Source: Elusimicrobium simillimum
GTDB taxonomy: Bacteria; Elusimicrobiota; Elusimicrobia; Elusimicrobiales; Elusimicrobiaceae
NCBI RefSeq assembly: GCF_049639735.1
Contig: NZ_JBEVVA010000003.1
Span: 1,612,001-1,676,000, forward strand
Length of the DNA: 64,000 nucleotides
Reading direction: 5' to 3'
The position numbers and the translations under genes are program-made. Below the pieces are notes generated by a model, which was not told the origin of the DNA, searched no databases, and saw nothing but the letters and a program-made list of their open reading frames with translations. Below are positions 35,739 through 44,766 of the stretch, piece by piece (the stretch's first letter is position 1; the number at the start of each line of letters is the position of its first letter).

Positions 35739-36335
35739 ATGAAAGTGATTATTAATATAGACGGCGGCTCACGCGGCAACCCCGGTTTTGGGGCCTCTGC
35801 GTACGTTATAAAAGATACCTCGGGCAAGCTGCTTGCCAGTGAAGGTAAATTTTTAGGCGTATGCACCAACAATTATGCCGAGTTTACCGCCCTTTTAATA
35901 GCCTTTGACGCCGCTAAAAAATTAAAAGCTACTGAGCTACAGGTATACTCAGACTCGCTCCTTTTAGTAAAACAATTTCTTGGCGAATACAAAATAAAAC
36001 ACCCCACTTTAAAAGAATTAATGGAAGAAATACGCCGCAAAGCCCGCATGTTCAGCCTGGTGCTTATCAACCACGTCCCGCGCGAAAAAAATAAAGAGGC
36101 CGACAAACTCGCCAACATAGCCATGGACCGCGCGATAAACCCGTCTGTACAAAAAATGCAGCGCGAGGCCGCCATGCCAATGACCGAGCCCAAAATAGTA
36201 AACCACCTTGCCGCGCCCGAGGAGCCTGAAACAAAGCCTGAACCCAAACCAAAAACTACCGCCAAAAAAGCAGAAGACAAACCAAAACCTCAAAAGAAAA
36301 AGGTACAAGGCTCAGAACAACTAGAACTTTTTTAA
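35739..36335 (+). CDS. RNase H family protein
   Basis: 198 residues. Residues 1-130 form an RNase HI domain of the short bacterial/archaeal type: INIDGGSRGNPG (first Asp), YAEFTAL (Glu), VYSDSLLLVKQ (Asp) and NKEADKLAN (final Asp), so all catalytic acids are present. It should degrade RNA in RNA/DNA hybrids. The last 60 residues are a Lys/Pro/Glu-rich, probably disordered tail. Possibly leaderless (see TATAAT at 35727). Divergent from rlmN. Confidence 0.9.
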   Translation: MKVIINIDGGSRGNPGFGASAYVIKDTSGKLLASEGKFLGVCTNNYAEFTALLIAFDAAKKLKATELQVYSDSLLLVKQFLGEYKIKHPTLKELMEEIRRKARMFSLVLINHVPREKNKEADKLANIAMDRAINPSVQKMQREAAMPMTEPKIVNHLAAPEEPETKPEPKPKTTAKKAEDKPKPQKKKVQGSEQLELF

Positions 36336-36364
36336 CCCGCAAACACTCATATTCACCCTCACCT

Positions 36365-36420
36365 GTTTTTATTTTGCTCTGCAAAATAAAAACCTCCTCT
36401 CCCGTCAAAGAAGGGAGAGG
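36365..36420. repeat. Two adjacent perfect hairpins in intergenic DNA
   Basis: 36365-36393: GTTTTTATTTTGC / GCAAAATAAAAAC, 13 bp with a 3-nt loop. 36396-36420: CCTCTCCC / GGGAGAGG, 8 bp. The second type resembles the CCCTC...CTCTCCC...GGGAGAGG dispersed repeats seen in many bacterial genomes. The first may terminate the RNase H transcript although no T-run follows. Confidence 0.55.
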
Positions 36421-36490
36421 AAATCATAAGTGCCGTGAAGCCATATTCCTATTTGCTGTTATAAATGCCGCTCCAAGGGGTCCCGAAGCT

Positions 36491-36593
36491 TTGAGTGGCT
36501 TTTGGCTTTTTCTTGACATCAGCACACTTGCGTGAGGAGCCCAAAGGGCGGACGGGGTGTGTTGATGTCAAGAAAAAGCCAAAAGCCGCCAAA
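36491..36593. repeat. Long palindromic element 1
   Basis: Arms of about 37 bp (36491-36527 and 36557-36593) that are almost perfectly complementary around a 29-nt centre. The core of each arm (GGCTTTTGGCTTTTTCTTGA and its complement) is uninterrupted. Same architecture as element 3 at 44783. No coding capacity. The 304-bp gap 36336-36639 is filled by this, two hairpins (36365-36420) and a terminator. Confidence 0.85.
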
Positions 36594-36604
36594 GATTTGG
36601 GGAT

Positions 36605-36638
36605 AAAAAATGCCCGCAGTTTTTTGCGGGCATTTTTT
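36605..36638. terminator. Terminator behind the dCMP deaminase
   Basis: AAAAAATGCCCGCA / TGCGGGCATTTTTT, 14-bp stem and 6-nt loop immediately past the stop on the minus strand. Confidence 0.93.
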
Positions 36639-36639
36639 A

Positions 36640-37146
36640 TTATTTAATTTCTTCTTCTGTAAGTTGTCTGCATTCTATGCCGTTTTTGGCTAAAAATACT
36701 ATGCCTTCCTGCGACCTGTCGTAAAGCTCTTTAAAATACACGCGTTCTATGCCGGCGGCTACAATAACCTTGGCGCAGTTTATACAGGGCGACCAGGTTA
36801 CGTAAACAGTGGCGCCGGCTGTAGAAATACCGTTCTTGGCGGCAAATAAAATAGCGTTTTGCTCAGCGTGCAGTTCATTATTGTTAGAAAACTCGCCGTG
36901 CGCGTCAAAAAAATCTCGGCTTTTAAAAAACTCTTCAGACTGCGGGTATTTAGCGGCAAATTTTTCCGCGTAAATATCTTTAAAGCAATCCTCGCAGTGC
37001 GCCTGGCCTGAGGCCACGCCGTTATAACCTATGCTTATAACTCTGCTGTCTTTAACCAGCACAGCGCCTACTTTCATGCGGCAGCAGGTGCTTTGGTCCG
37101 CTATTAATTCCGCCATATTTATAAAAAGTTTATGTTTATTTTTCAT
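36640..37146 (-). CDS. dCMP deaminase family protein (ComEB-like)
   Basis: Zinc-dependent deaminase making dUMP from dCMP for thymidylate synthesis. 168 residues. Zinc site HAEQNAILFAA and SPCINCAKVIVAAGI, plus CRMKVGAVLVKD near the N-terminus, are characteristic. An extra cysteine pair (CEDCF) is as in the ComEB branch. Its ATG overlaps the creD stop (TAATG). Confidence 0.92.
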   Translation of the reverse strand: MKNKHKLFINMAELIADQSTCCRMKVGAVLVKDSRVISIGYNGVASGQAHCEDCFKDIYAEKFAAKYPQSEEFFKSRDFFDAHGEFSNNNELHAEQNAILFAAKNGISTAGATVYVTWSPCINCAKVIVAAGIERVYFKELYDRSQEGIVFLAKNGIECRQLTEEEIK

Positions 37147-38546
37147 TATTCGTACCAGTTAATATTCCTTGTAGTATACATAACAACGCCCAGGCCCACA
37201 AATAAACCTATAGCGCCAAACAGCGCGGAAAAATCCTGCAGCTGCAGCAGTATATATAAGTAAGCGTATAAAGCGGCTATTATAACACCCGGCAGGACAG
37301 AATATTTCCACCCGCCCTGCTTAATAACGCCGTACCTTATATATAAGGATATCATCAGCACAACAGCGGCCGACGCTATTATATAAGCCCAGCCAAAGCC
37401 GATAAACTCCGAGAAAGAAATTAGCAACAAGTAAAACAACGCCATAGCAAGGCCGACCAGCGTGTACTGGAACGGGTGTATGGACGACTTACCAACCATC
37501 TCAAAAACAAAGCATGCCAAGAACGTCAACGCCACAAATAAAATGCCGTACTTTGCAGCGCGCAGCCCGTTGCGGTAATTATCCACCGGCGTGGAAAGTT
37601 TAACGCCGAAAATAGCGCTGCTTACGTCAAGCTTTTCAAACACTTGCGGTATGCCGCTGGCCAGGTAAGATATGTCCCACTCCGCCGTAAAACCGTCATT
37701 ATTAATTGTTTTGGTTGAGGGTAAAAAGCTGTTAAAAAACAGCGGGTCTTTCCAGGTGGAAGCAACATTAAACTTATTTTGTTTGGCCGACGGCACAAAG
37801 TTTATGCTGCCGCTTCCGCGAAGCGAAAATTTAATATCAAATTCCCCTTTCTGGTTTGCGTAGTTAACATCGGAAAAAATAGCTTTAAGTGATGTGCTTG
37901 AACTGCGGGAATACTCATAGTCATAAGCAGCGTAAGCCTTTGATCTTGGGGCGTCGGCCGTGCCTTTATAATCTTCATCATTACCAAGGTTGCCGCTAAA
38001 CTCAACGGTGTTGGGCACGGCGTAAGGGGCAAAGTCCAGCGCGCCGCCGTTAAAGTTGCCTTCAGGCATTTTTACTATGCCTTTAACGTCTGTAAGCTCA
38101 AGCGTGATAAAAGCTTTAGCTAAGTCTAATTTTCTGTCAGACGGGGTATCTGTTATTTTGCCAAAATTACCTTTAAGTGAAATATCTGCCGTGTACACAG
38201 GCATTTCAAATATACCTATATAGCGTATTTGCGGCACAAGGTTTACGTCAACGTTTAAATCTCTTGGGGATACCTTATAAATACCCGTTACCGTAATAGT
38301 TTTTACATTTTTATCTTTGTCGGTTTGCTGGTAAGAATAGCTGTACGGCACATTTAAAAACGGCGCCGCCACCAGCTGGTCGCCGCCCCAGGAGCTGGAA
38401 ATTGTTTTAAACGCCTCGGCCTTATAGCCTTTGCGTTCCATCATAATATTTTTAATAAACGCCAGCGGTATTAACATGAGAAGCAAAAGCACGCCTATTA
38501 TACCTGCCTTTACCATCAGTTTTATATTGGACTTTTTTTCTGCCAT
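37146..38546 (-). CDS. creD: CreD-family inner membrane protein
   Basis: 466 residues from MAEKKSN at 38546, which has an AGAGG site 8 bp upstream; the frame is open ten codons more. N-terminal transmembrane helix, large periplasmic beta-rich domain (residues 60-335), then about six membrane helices in the C-terminal third. This layout and stretches such as GGDQLVAAPFLNVPY and SSIHPFQYTLVGLAMALFYLLL match CreD, an envelope-integrity protein of unknown mechanism. No creABC sensor genes are adjacent. Confidence 0.88.
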   Translation of the reverse strand: MAEKKSNIKLMVKAGIIGVLLLLMLIPLAFIKNIMMERKGYKAEAFKTISSSWGGDQLVAAPFLNVPYSYSYQQTDKDKNVKTITVTGIYKVSPRDLNVDVNLVPQIRYIGIFEMPVYTADISLKGNFGKITDTPSDRKLDLAKAFITLELTDVKGIVKMPEGNFNGGALDFAPYAVPNTVEFSGNLGNDEDYKGTADAPRSKAYAAYDYEYSRSSSTSLKAIFSDVNYANQKGEFDIKFSLRGSGSINFVPSAKQNKFNVASTWKDPLFFNSFLPSTKTINNDGFTAEWDISYLASGIPQVFEKLDVSSAIFGVKLSTPVDNYRNGLRAAKYGILFVALTFLACFVFEMVGKSSIHPFQYTLVGLAMALFYLLLISFSEFIGFGWAYIIASAAVVLMISLYIRYGVIKQGGWKYSVLPGVIIAALYAYLYILLQLQDFSALFGAIGLFVGLGVVMYTTRNINWYE

Positions 38547-38561
38547 AAATAACCTCTTCTT

Positions 38562-38751
38562 AGGGCGCGTTGACACTATTTAAACATCTGCGTTGTGTCA
38601 AAATTGACACAACCCATAGGGCCACACTCCTTTTTCGTAAATTTCCACTTTTTTACTCCTTAGATAGCACCACTATCCTCGTCGTAAAAAAGTGGAAATT
38701 TACGAAAAAAATGATAGTGGCGCAGACGCTTAAATAGTGTCAACGCGCCCT
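38562..38751. repeat. Long palindromic element 2 (nested inverted repeats)
   Basis: Outer arms 38562-38592 and 38721-38751 pair over 31 bp with two mismatches. Inner arms 38631-38656 and 38684-38709 pair perfectly over 26 bp. A third small palindrome, GTTGTGTCAA / TTGACACAAC, lies at 38592-38613. Total 190 bp, no gene. The right end supplies the last codons and stop of the DUF486-like gene. Confidence 0.88.
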
Positions 38752-39072
38752 GAATATAAAATATGCCGCCAAAACCAAAAAGCAAAAACCTACAAAATGG
38801 TTCCAGGCAAACTTTTCTTTAAAATATAATGTGGAAAATATTACAAAAACGGCCAGAGTTATAATTTCCTGTATAGTTTTAAGCTGTGTGACGGTAAAAT
38901 ACTGCGAGCCTATCCTGTTAGCCGGCACCTGAAAGCAATATTCTACAAAAGCTATAAGCCAGCTAACAAGTATTACCAGCCATAAAGCTTTGTTTTTAAA
39001 TTTTAGGTGCCCGTACCAGGCCGCCGTCATAAAAATGTTTGAAATTGTTAATAATATTAATGTTTTATACAT
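38740..39072 (-). CDS. DUF486 (DMT-like) small membrane protein
   Basis: 110 residues from MYKTLILL at 39072, matching the family's usual length; an ATG at 39120 would add 16 charged residues. Four membrane helices; NIFMTAAWYGHLKFKNK and FVEYCFQVPANRIG are typical of DUF486. The last three codons and the stop fall inside palindromic element 2. Divergent from tolC. No transport substrate known. Confidence 0.85.
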   Translation of the reverse strand: MYKTLILLTISNIFMTAAWYGHLKFKNKALWLVILVSWLIAFVEYCFQVPANRIGSQYFTVTQLKTIQEIITLAVFVIFSTLYFKEKFAWNHFVGFCFLVLAAYFIFRAR

Positions 39073-39151
39073 AAATGCAATAAATTTAATTTTTTTGCGT
39101 TGTATTAAGGTAATAACCATTATACTTTATAATAATTTGTACAATAAATAT

Positions 39152-40426
39152 ATGAAAAAAGCTATATTCACATTATTAATTTTACCGTTAGCGCTAGCCG
39201 TAAGCGCGCAGGACGCTACGCAGGATGTTAACATCCCGCTGTACTCTGTAGACAAGTGCATAGAAATAGCGCTTGAAAAAAACCCCACATTAGCCGCAGC
39301 TCACAGCAATTTACTTGGCGCTAAGGCAAAAGTGTGGCAAAGCGGGTCAGTCTTTTTCCCCCAAATAAGCGCCTCAGGCGGGTGGTCCCGCAGCAGGACT
39401 GAAGTTTTAGACGACGTTTTTAGCTACGGCAACAAAGTCAATGCCGGCGTAAGCGCCAGCTTGGCAGTATTTTCCTTTGGTAAAGACTACCTTGCTTTCC
39501 GCGCGCAGCAGTTAAGCTACACCAGCTCTGACTATACCTACCAAGACACGCTTAACAAAACAGTTTACGACGTTAAAGAAGCCTATTACAATTTAGTTTA
39601 CGCCATAAAAAGCGTAGAAGTTTACAAAACCTCCGTACAGCAATATGAACAACAGCTTGCCCAGGCGCAAAGCTTTTACAAGGTAGGCATACGTTCTAAA
39701 ATAGACGTTACAAACGCCGAAGTTAACCTTAACAACGCTAAACTTAACCTTATTAAAGCTTATAATAATGTTAAAACATCTTACGCCACGCTTAACAGCC
39801 TTATGGGCCTTAAAAAGCTGGAACTTTACTCTGTGGATGACGACCTTGAATCAGAAAAGTACGAAATTTCGGCCGAATACGCCCTAACCACAGCCTATCA
39901 AAACAGGCCGGACTTAGCCGCCGCAGTAGCCAAAACCGAAGCGTCCAAAGCTACTTTAAACGCGCAGCGCACCAATTATCTGCCTGAAATAAACGCAAGC
40001 GCCTCATACGGGGTAAGCGGGTCCACCAGTTTAAGCAGAGAAAACGGCTCTGTGGGCCTCAGCGCCAGTTGGTCAATATTTAACGGCCTAAGCACAACTA
40101 AAAGAGTGGAAGAATTAAAAGCCACTTTTATGGCTAACCAGTACACGCAGGAAGCTGTGCGCCAGTCTATTATGAAAGACCTTACGCAGGCCTACGCCAA
40201 CTTAACGCAGGCGGAAGAAGCTATACCCGTATCTAAACTTAACGTGGAAAAAGCCAAAGAAAATTTAGAGCTTGCCAACGGCCGCTACAAAGTGGGCATA
40301 GGTAACAGTATTGAGGTAAAAGACGCCGAGTCTTCTTACAGCGAGGCAGAGTTGTCTTACGCCAAATCTTTAGCGGATTACCAGATAGCAAAAGCTTATA
40401 TTTTAAAATCAATGGGAAAGAGATAA
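39152..40426 (+). CDS. tolC: TolC-family outer membrane efflux protein
   Basis: Outer-membrane channel of a MacAB-type tripartite efflux pump. 424 residues from MKKAIFTL at 39152; the open frame upstream is rejected. Signal peptide ends AVSAQ. Two homologous halves with long helices and the repeated motif (KVGIRSKIDVTNAEVNLNNAKL versus KVGIGNSIEVKDAESSYSEAEL) typical of the family. Followed after 1 bp by macA. A TATAAT sits at 39128-39133, only 18 bp before the ATG. Confidence 0.92.
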   Translation: MKKAIFTLLILPLALAVSAQDATQDVNIPLYSVDKCIEIALEKNPTLAAAHSNLLGAKAKVWQSGSVFFPQISASGGWSRSRTEVLDDVFSYGNKVNAGVSASLAVFSFGKDYLAFRAQQLSYTSSDYTYQDTLNKTVYDVKEAYYNLVYAIKSVEVYKTSVQQYEQQLAQAQSFYKVGIRSKIDVTNAEVNLNNAKLNLIKAYNNVKTSYATLNSLMGLKKLELYSVDDDLESEKYEISAEYALTTAYQNRPDLAAAVAKTEASKATLNAQRTNYLPEINASASYGVSGSTSLSRENGSVGLSASWSIFNGLSTTKRVEELKATFMANQYTQEAVRQSIMKDLTQAYANLTQAEEAIPVSKLNVEKAKENLELANGRYKVGIGNSIEVKDAESSYSEAELSYAKSLADYQIAKAYILKSMGKR

Positions 40427-40427
40427 T

Positions 40428-41609
40428 ATGAAAAAAGAAAATAAAAAAGGGTTTGGACAAAAACTTAAATCATTATTGGCATGGTTTTTAGGGTTAAGCT
40501 TGTTTAAAAAAGCTTTAGTTTTAGCGCCTGTAGTTATTATTATCCTTATAATAATATTTAGCGGCGGCGAGAAAATGTACTACGAAACCGCGGCAATTAC
40601 CAAAGGTTCTATTAAAGAAGTGGTAGAAGCCAGCGGCACTATCAACCCCGTCGCGCAGACAGAGGTTGGCACGCAGGTTTCCGGCACTATATATAAAATG
40701 TATGTGGACTATAACACCCCGGTAAAAATGGGCCAGCTGCTTGCGGAAATTGACCCCGCTACGTTAAAACAGCAGGTACTGCAGCAGGAAGCGTCGCTCA
40801 TGAAAACGCAGAGCGAGCTTGCCAACTCACAGCGCACATATGACCGCTACAAAGAGCTTTACAAAGAAAATTTTGTCTCCAAGAGCGAGCTTGACCAGGC
40901 CGAGACAACTTACCTTACCAACAAGGCCAGCACCATTCAGGCCCAGGCCAGTTTAGAAAAAGCCAAAACAGACTTAGCTTATACCAAAATTACTTCACCT
41001 GTAGACGGCATTGTTATATCCCGCTCGGTTGACCTCGGGCAGACGGTGGCGGCCAGCTTTAACACGCCTACATTATTTTTAGTGGCGCAAGATTTAACCA
41101 AAATGCAAATAGAAGTAAAAGTCAGCGAGGCCGACATTATTAAAGTAGAAGAAGGCCAAGACGTTACGTTTACAATTGACGGTTACCCCACAGCCAACTT
41201 TAAAGGTAAGGTAAACCAGGTGCGTTTATCGCCCGAGACAGTGCAGGGCATGGTGGCCTACACAGTGGTAATACTTGTGGACAACCCCGAGCTTAAACTT
41301 AAACCCGGCATGACGGCAAACGTAACCATTGTTACACAGCAAAAAGAAGACGTCCTGTTGGCGCCCAACGCCGCGCTGCGCTACAGTCCCAAAGCGTCTA
41401 CAGAAAAATACCGCTCACAAGGCATTTGGCTGCTTACCAAAAACGGCCCCGAGCGCATAGATATTAAAACCGGTATTATGGACGATAAAAATACCGAAAT
41501 AATGTCCGGCGACATCAGTGAGGGTGAGGAAGCTATTATATCGGAATCCACCACCGCCAAACAGACAAAAAGCTTATTCGCCGCGCCTGGCAGAGGCGGC
41601 AGGAGATAA
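40428..41609 (+). CDS. macA: MacA-like periplasmic adaptor (HlyD family)
   Basis: 393 residues. One N-terminal membrane anchor (LVLAPVVIIILIIIF), lipoyl-like halves (ASGTINPVAQTEVGTQVSGTI and TKITSPVDGIVISRSVDLGQTV), a coiled-coil hairpin between, and a beta-barrel/membrane-proximal domain with PGMTANVTIV. It links the MacB ATPase to TolC. The Gly/Arg-rich C-terminus (GRGGRR) is short. 30 bp separate it from the ATPase gene. Confidence 0.92.
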   Translation: MKKENKKGFGQKLKSLLAWFLGLSLFKKALVLAPVVIIILIIIFSGGEKMYYETAAITKGSIKEVVEASGTINPVAQTEVGTQVSGTIYKMYVDYNTPVKMGQLLAEIDPATLKQQVLQQEASLMKTQSELANSQRTYDRYKELYKENFVSKSELDQAETTYLTNKASTIQAQASLEKAKTDLAYTKITSPVDGIVISRSVDLGQTVAASFNTPTLFLVAQDLTKMQIEVKVSEADIIKVEEGQDVTFTIDGYPTANFKGKVNQVRLSPETVQGMVAYTVVILVDNPELKLKPGMTANVTIVTQQKEDVLLAPNAALRYSPKASTEKYRSQGIWLLTKNGPERIDIKTGIMDDKNTEIMSGDISEGEEAIISESTTAKQTKSLFAAPGRGGRR

Positions 41610-41639
41610 GTTAAAAAAGTTTAACAAAAGGGTTTAATT

Positions 41640-42364
41640 ATGGCGCTTATTGAGATTAAAAATTTATTTAAAATATACGAACTGGGTGAGGTTAAAGTAC
41701 ACGCGCTTAACGACGTGTCTTTAACCATAGACGCAGGGGAATTTGTTGCCATCATGGGCCCCAGCGGTTCCGGTAAAAGCACTTGCATGAACATACTTGG
41801 CTGTTTGGACAAACCCACCAGCGGGGCGTACCATTTGGACGGCATAGATATTATTTCAAAATCTCTGCCTGATTTGGCCAGCATAAGAAACCAGAAAATA
41901 GGTTTCGTTTTTCAGGGTTTTAACTTACTTTCCCGCACAACAGCGTTAGAAAACGTTGAACTCCCCATGATTTATAACAGAATCCCCCCGCGCAAATGCG
42001 CGAACGCGCCATGCACGCATTATCACAAGTTGGCCTTGCCAACCGCTTTGACCACGTGCCCAGCCAGCTTTCTGGCGGGCAGCAGCAGCGTGTGGCCATA
42101 GCCCGCGCCTTGGTTAACGACGCGCCTATTATTTTTGCCGACGAACCGACAGGCAACTTGGATACCAAAACCAGCCATGAGGTAATGTCGCTTTTCAGCC
42201 GCCTTAACAGCGAGTTTAAAAAGACTGTTATCGTTATCACGCATGAAAATGATATCGCCCAATACGCCAAAAGGGTAGTACGCTTTTTAGACGGTAAAAT
42301 TGTAGAAGACCAAACGCAAAAACCGCGCAAACCTCTTGAGAAAACGGAGGACGACAATGCTTAA
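41640..42364 (+). pseudogene. macB: MacB-type ABC transporter ATPase, interrupted by one-base frameshift
   Basis: The protein is split between two frames. Frame one (41640-42101) has Walker A GPSGSGKST and the Q-loop GFVFQGFN; frame two (from about 41990) has LSGGQQQRVAIARAL, Walker B IIFADEPTGNLD and the H-loop ITHE. Joining the frames needs a -1 shift at the C-run 41984-41989 and gives a 241-residue protein of normal length that reads IPPAQMRERAMHAL across the junction, a typical sequence. No other damage is visible, and permease, adaptor and channel genes are intact. Alternatives are a sequencing error, a recent mutation, slippage or phase variation. If real and unrescued, the ATPase lacks its signature motif. 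Confidence 0.8.
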
Positions 42365-43598
42365 CTTTGTTACCACCTACACCGTTATCCGCATAGCGGT
42401 TAAAGCTATTTGGGCCAATAAAATGCGCTCCGCGCTTACCAGTTTGGGTATTATTATAGGCGTGGCGTCAGTCATCGCCATGACGGCTGTAGGTTCGGGC
42501 GCCAGTAAAGATATTTCAGACAGAGTGGCAAAAATGGGCTCTAACATTATTAACCTGCAGGCAGGCTTTGCCAGCGGCGGCGGGTTTACGTTTTCCTCCC
42601 AGGCTAAATATTTAACTACCGATGACGTTGAAGCTATACAGAGGGAAATTTCCACCGTAGAAGCTGCTTACCCTTATATAACTGCCAGCGGCAAAAACAT
42701 AGTTAATAATAATGTGGGCACCATAATACGCGTTATGGGTACCACCAACACAGCATTCAACGTGCAGCCCTGGACAGTGGGCCGCGGGCGCACATTTTCA
42801 GAGGCGGAACTTGCGTCTGCCGGCACAGTATGTATTTTAGGCAGCGAGACATCCAAAGAACTTTTTGCCGATATGGACCCTATAGACAAAAACGTACGTA
42901 TTGACGGTATTATCTATAGAGTAATAGGTTTATTAGATGAAGTTGGCGAAGGTTCTTGGGGTTTTGACCCTGACAGCGGCGCCATAATCCCGTTAAGCAC
43001 AATGCAAACCAAAATGGGTTACGCCGCCAACCGCCCTAAATACGTACAGGTTATTACAATTAAAGCCAGAAGCTTTGACCAAATTGAAGAAACAGAAACA
43101 GAAGTTACCAAACTTATGCGCCAGCGCCACAGACTTACGGCCAGACAGCCCGACGACTTTTTTATCAGAAACTTAGCCCAAATGCTGGAGACTATGCAAG
43201 GCGTAGCCACAACAATGAGCTTGCTGCTGGCGGCAATCGCTTCCATATCGCTTTTGGTTGGCGGCATAGGCATTATGAACATTATGCTTGTGTCTGTCAC
43301 AGAACGCACAAGAGAAATAGGCATACGCATGGCCATAGGCGCAAATGTATGGGATATACGCATGCAGTTTTTAATGGAATCAGTAATACTCTCGCTGCTT
43401 GGCGGTATTACGGGTATTATTTTAGGTATTTCTATAGCAAAAGCCATACAATCTTTTGGCGGGATGACGGTGGATATCACGCTGTCTTCTATACTGCTGT
43501 CATTTTTCGTATCAGCGGCTATAGGTATAACCTTTGGTTTTTACCCTGCGTACAAAGCCAGCAAACTTAACCCGATAGACGCTTTAAGATATGAGTAA
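42357..43598 (+). CDS. macB: MacB-type ABC transporter permease (FtsX domain)
   Basis: 413 residues from MLNFVTTY at 42357, overlapping the ATPase end by 8 bp. One N-terminal helix with the family segment MRSALTSLGIIIGVASVIAMTAVG, a large periplasmic MacB domain, and three C-terminal helices (GGIGIMNIMLVSVTERTREIGIRMAIGA). In E. coli MacB both parts are one chain; here ATPase and permease are separate. Exports macrolides, peptides or lipids in other bacteria. Confidence 0.93.
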   Translation: MLNFVTTYTVIRIAVKAIWANKMRSALTSLGIIIGVASVIAMTAVGSGASKDISDRVAKMGSNIINLQAGFASGGGFTFSSQAKYLTTDDVEAIQREISTVEAAYPYITASGKNIVNNNVGTIIRVMGTTNTAFNVQPWTVGRGRTFSEAELASAGTVCILGSETSKELFADMDPIDKNVRIDGIIYRVIGLLDEVGEGSWGFDPDSGAIIPLSTMQTKMGYAANRPKYVQVITIKARSFDQIEETETEVTKLMRQRHRLTARQPDDFFIRNLAQMLETMQGVATTMSLLLAAIASISLLVGGIGIMNIMLVSVTERTREIGIRMAIGANVWDIRMQFLMESVILSLLGGITGIILGISIAKAIQSFGGMTVDITLSSILLSFFVSAAIGITFGFYPAYKASKLNPIDALRYE

Positions 43599-44352
43599 AA
43601 TTTTAATTACCGCCGGCCCCACCAATGAATATATAGACGAGGTAATGAAAATTACCAATATGTCCAGCGGCCGCACGGGGCTTGAGATAGCACGCCACTT
43701 TAAAGACCTTGGGCATGAAGTGCACCTGGTGGGCAACAAATTTTTAACACGGGATGTTTTGTTTAAAGAATACGGTTTAGAATCTTGCGCTTTTACCGTT
43801 ATAGAAACAACGCAGGATATGCTGGCCGCGCTTGCCGCCATGGCAGGCCAACACTTTGACCTGGTTGTGCATAACAGCGCGGTGGGTGACTATAAGGCGG
43901 ACGCCGTGTTCACAATGGAAATGCTGGCCGATGAACTAACTGCGGACCCGGCCGTTTGCGCCGCTGACGCGGCGCTCAGGCGCCAAGCCATACTCAAACA
44001 TCTGACCGCCCCAGAGTGCGCCGTAAACTCCCACACAAAAATATCTTCTTACGAGCCTAACCTTACAGTTAAACTTGGCCTAACGCCAAAAATAATTTCA
44101 AACTTACGCACATGGTTTCCAAACGCAAAGCTTGTAGGGTTTAAACTTTTAGACAATGTAACCAAAAGCCATATTATCAGCGTGGCCACCGCATTATGCG
44201 CCAAAAATAATTTAGACTACGTAATAGCTAATGACCTGTCTCTTATAAACCAGGGCCGCCACCTGTGCCACGTAGTTGATGAGAACGGCTATACAGGGCG
44301 TGACCTAGAGGGCGGCGTGGAGATAGCGGCCTTCCTTAAAACACTGCTGTAA
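43591..44352 (+). CDS. coaB: Phosphopantothenate--cysteine ligase
   Basis: Coenzyme A pathway enzyme joining 4'-phosphopantothenate and cysteine. 253 residues, matching stand-alone CoaB rather than the CoaBC fusion of most Gram-negatives. Recognisable: ITAGPTNEYID, TNMSSGRTGLEIARHF, HNSAVGDYKADAV, KISSYEP..TVKLGLTPKIIS, and VGFKLL...DYVIANDLS. No CoaC decarboxylase domain is present. Overlaps the permease gene by 8 bp. Whether it uses CTP or ATP cannot be told. Confidence 0.9.
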   Translation: MSKILITAGPTNEYIDEVMKITNMSSGRTGLEIARHFKDLGHEVHLVGNKFLTRDVLFKEYGLESCAFTVIETTQDMLAALAAMAGQHFDLVVHNSAVGDYKADAVFTMEMLADELTADPAVCAADAALRRQAILKHLTAPECAVNSHTKISSYEPNLTVKLGLTPKIISNLRTWFPNAKLVGFKLLDNVTKSHIISVATALCAKNNLDYVIANDLSLINQGRHLCHVVDENGYTGRDLEGGVEIAAFLKTLL

Positions 44353-44407
44353 CACTTAACAAAAAAATAGTACAATATAGAAAATTGATTTTGGCGAGGT
44401 CTTAGTA

Positions 44408-44701
44408 ATGTATACTTTTATTTTAGTAATCCACTTTATAGCGTGCGCGCTTTTAATTTTATCAGTACTTATGCAAAGCGGCAAAGGTTCTGCGGCTGGT
44501 TTATTTGGCGGCAGTGCGGGCAGCGGTGACAATATTTTTGCCGGCCCCACAGCGTTTAACGTTCTTAACAAATTTACAGCGGCGGTTGCCATAATTATAT
44601 TTTGCACATCAATATCACTTACCATGATTTCAGGCAAACGCGGCGCCAGCTCTGTAATAGATAATTACAAAGCCCCCGCGGCACAAACCCAAAGCAAATA
44701 A
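44408..44701 (+). CDS. secG: Protein translocase subunit SecG
   Basis: Small membrane subunit of the SecYEG export channel. 97 residues with two helices around the conserved loop LMQSGKGSAAGLFGGSAGSG. The C-terminus is Lys/Gln-rich. A terminator follows directly. Confidence 0.93.
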   Translation: MYTFILVIHFIACALLILSVLMQSGKGSAAGLFGGSAGSGDNIFAGPTAFNVLNKFTAAVAIIIFCTSISLTMISGKRGASSVIDNYKAPAAQTQSK

Positions 44702-44711
44702 GATTTAAACC

Positions 44712-44738
44712 AAACCCCCGCCAACGCGGGGGTTTTTT
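44712..44738 (+). terminator. Terminator behind secG
   Basis: AAACCCCCGC / GCGGGGGTTT, 10-bp stem, 4-nt loop, then TTT. Confidence 0.93.
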
Positions 44739-44766
44739 ATTTTATAAATAAGTGCCATTATAGAAC

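Noticed and set aside
38990..39151. N-terminal extension of tolC
   Set aside because: Would overlap the divergent DUF486-like gene and place 54 residues before a clear signal peptide.
41996..42364. Treating the second macB frame as an independent 122-residue gene
   Set aside because: It contains only the C-terminal half of an ABC ATPase and begins exactly where the first frame loses homology; a single frameshifted gene explains both.
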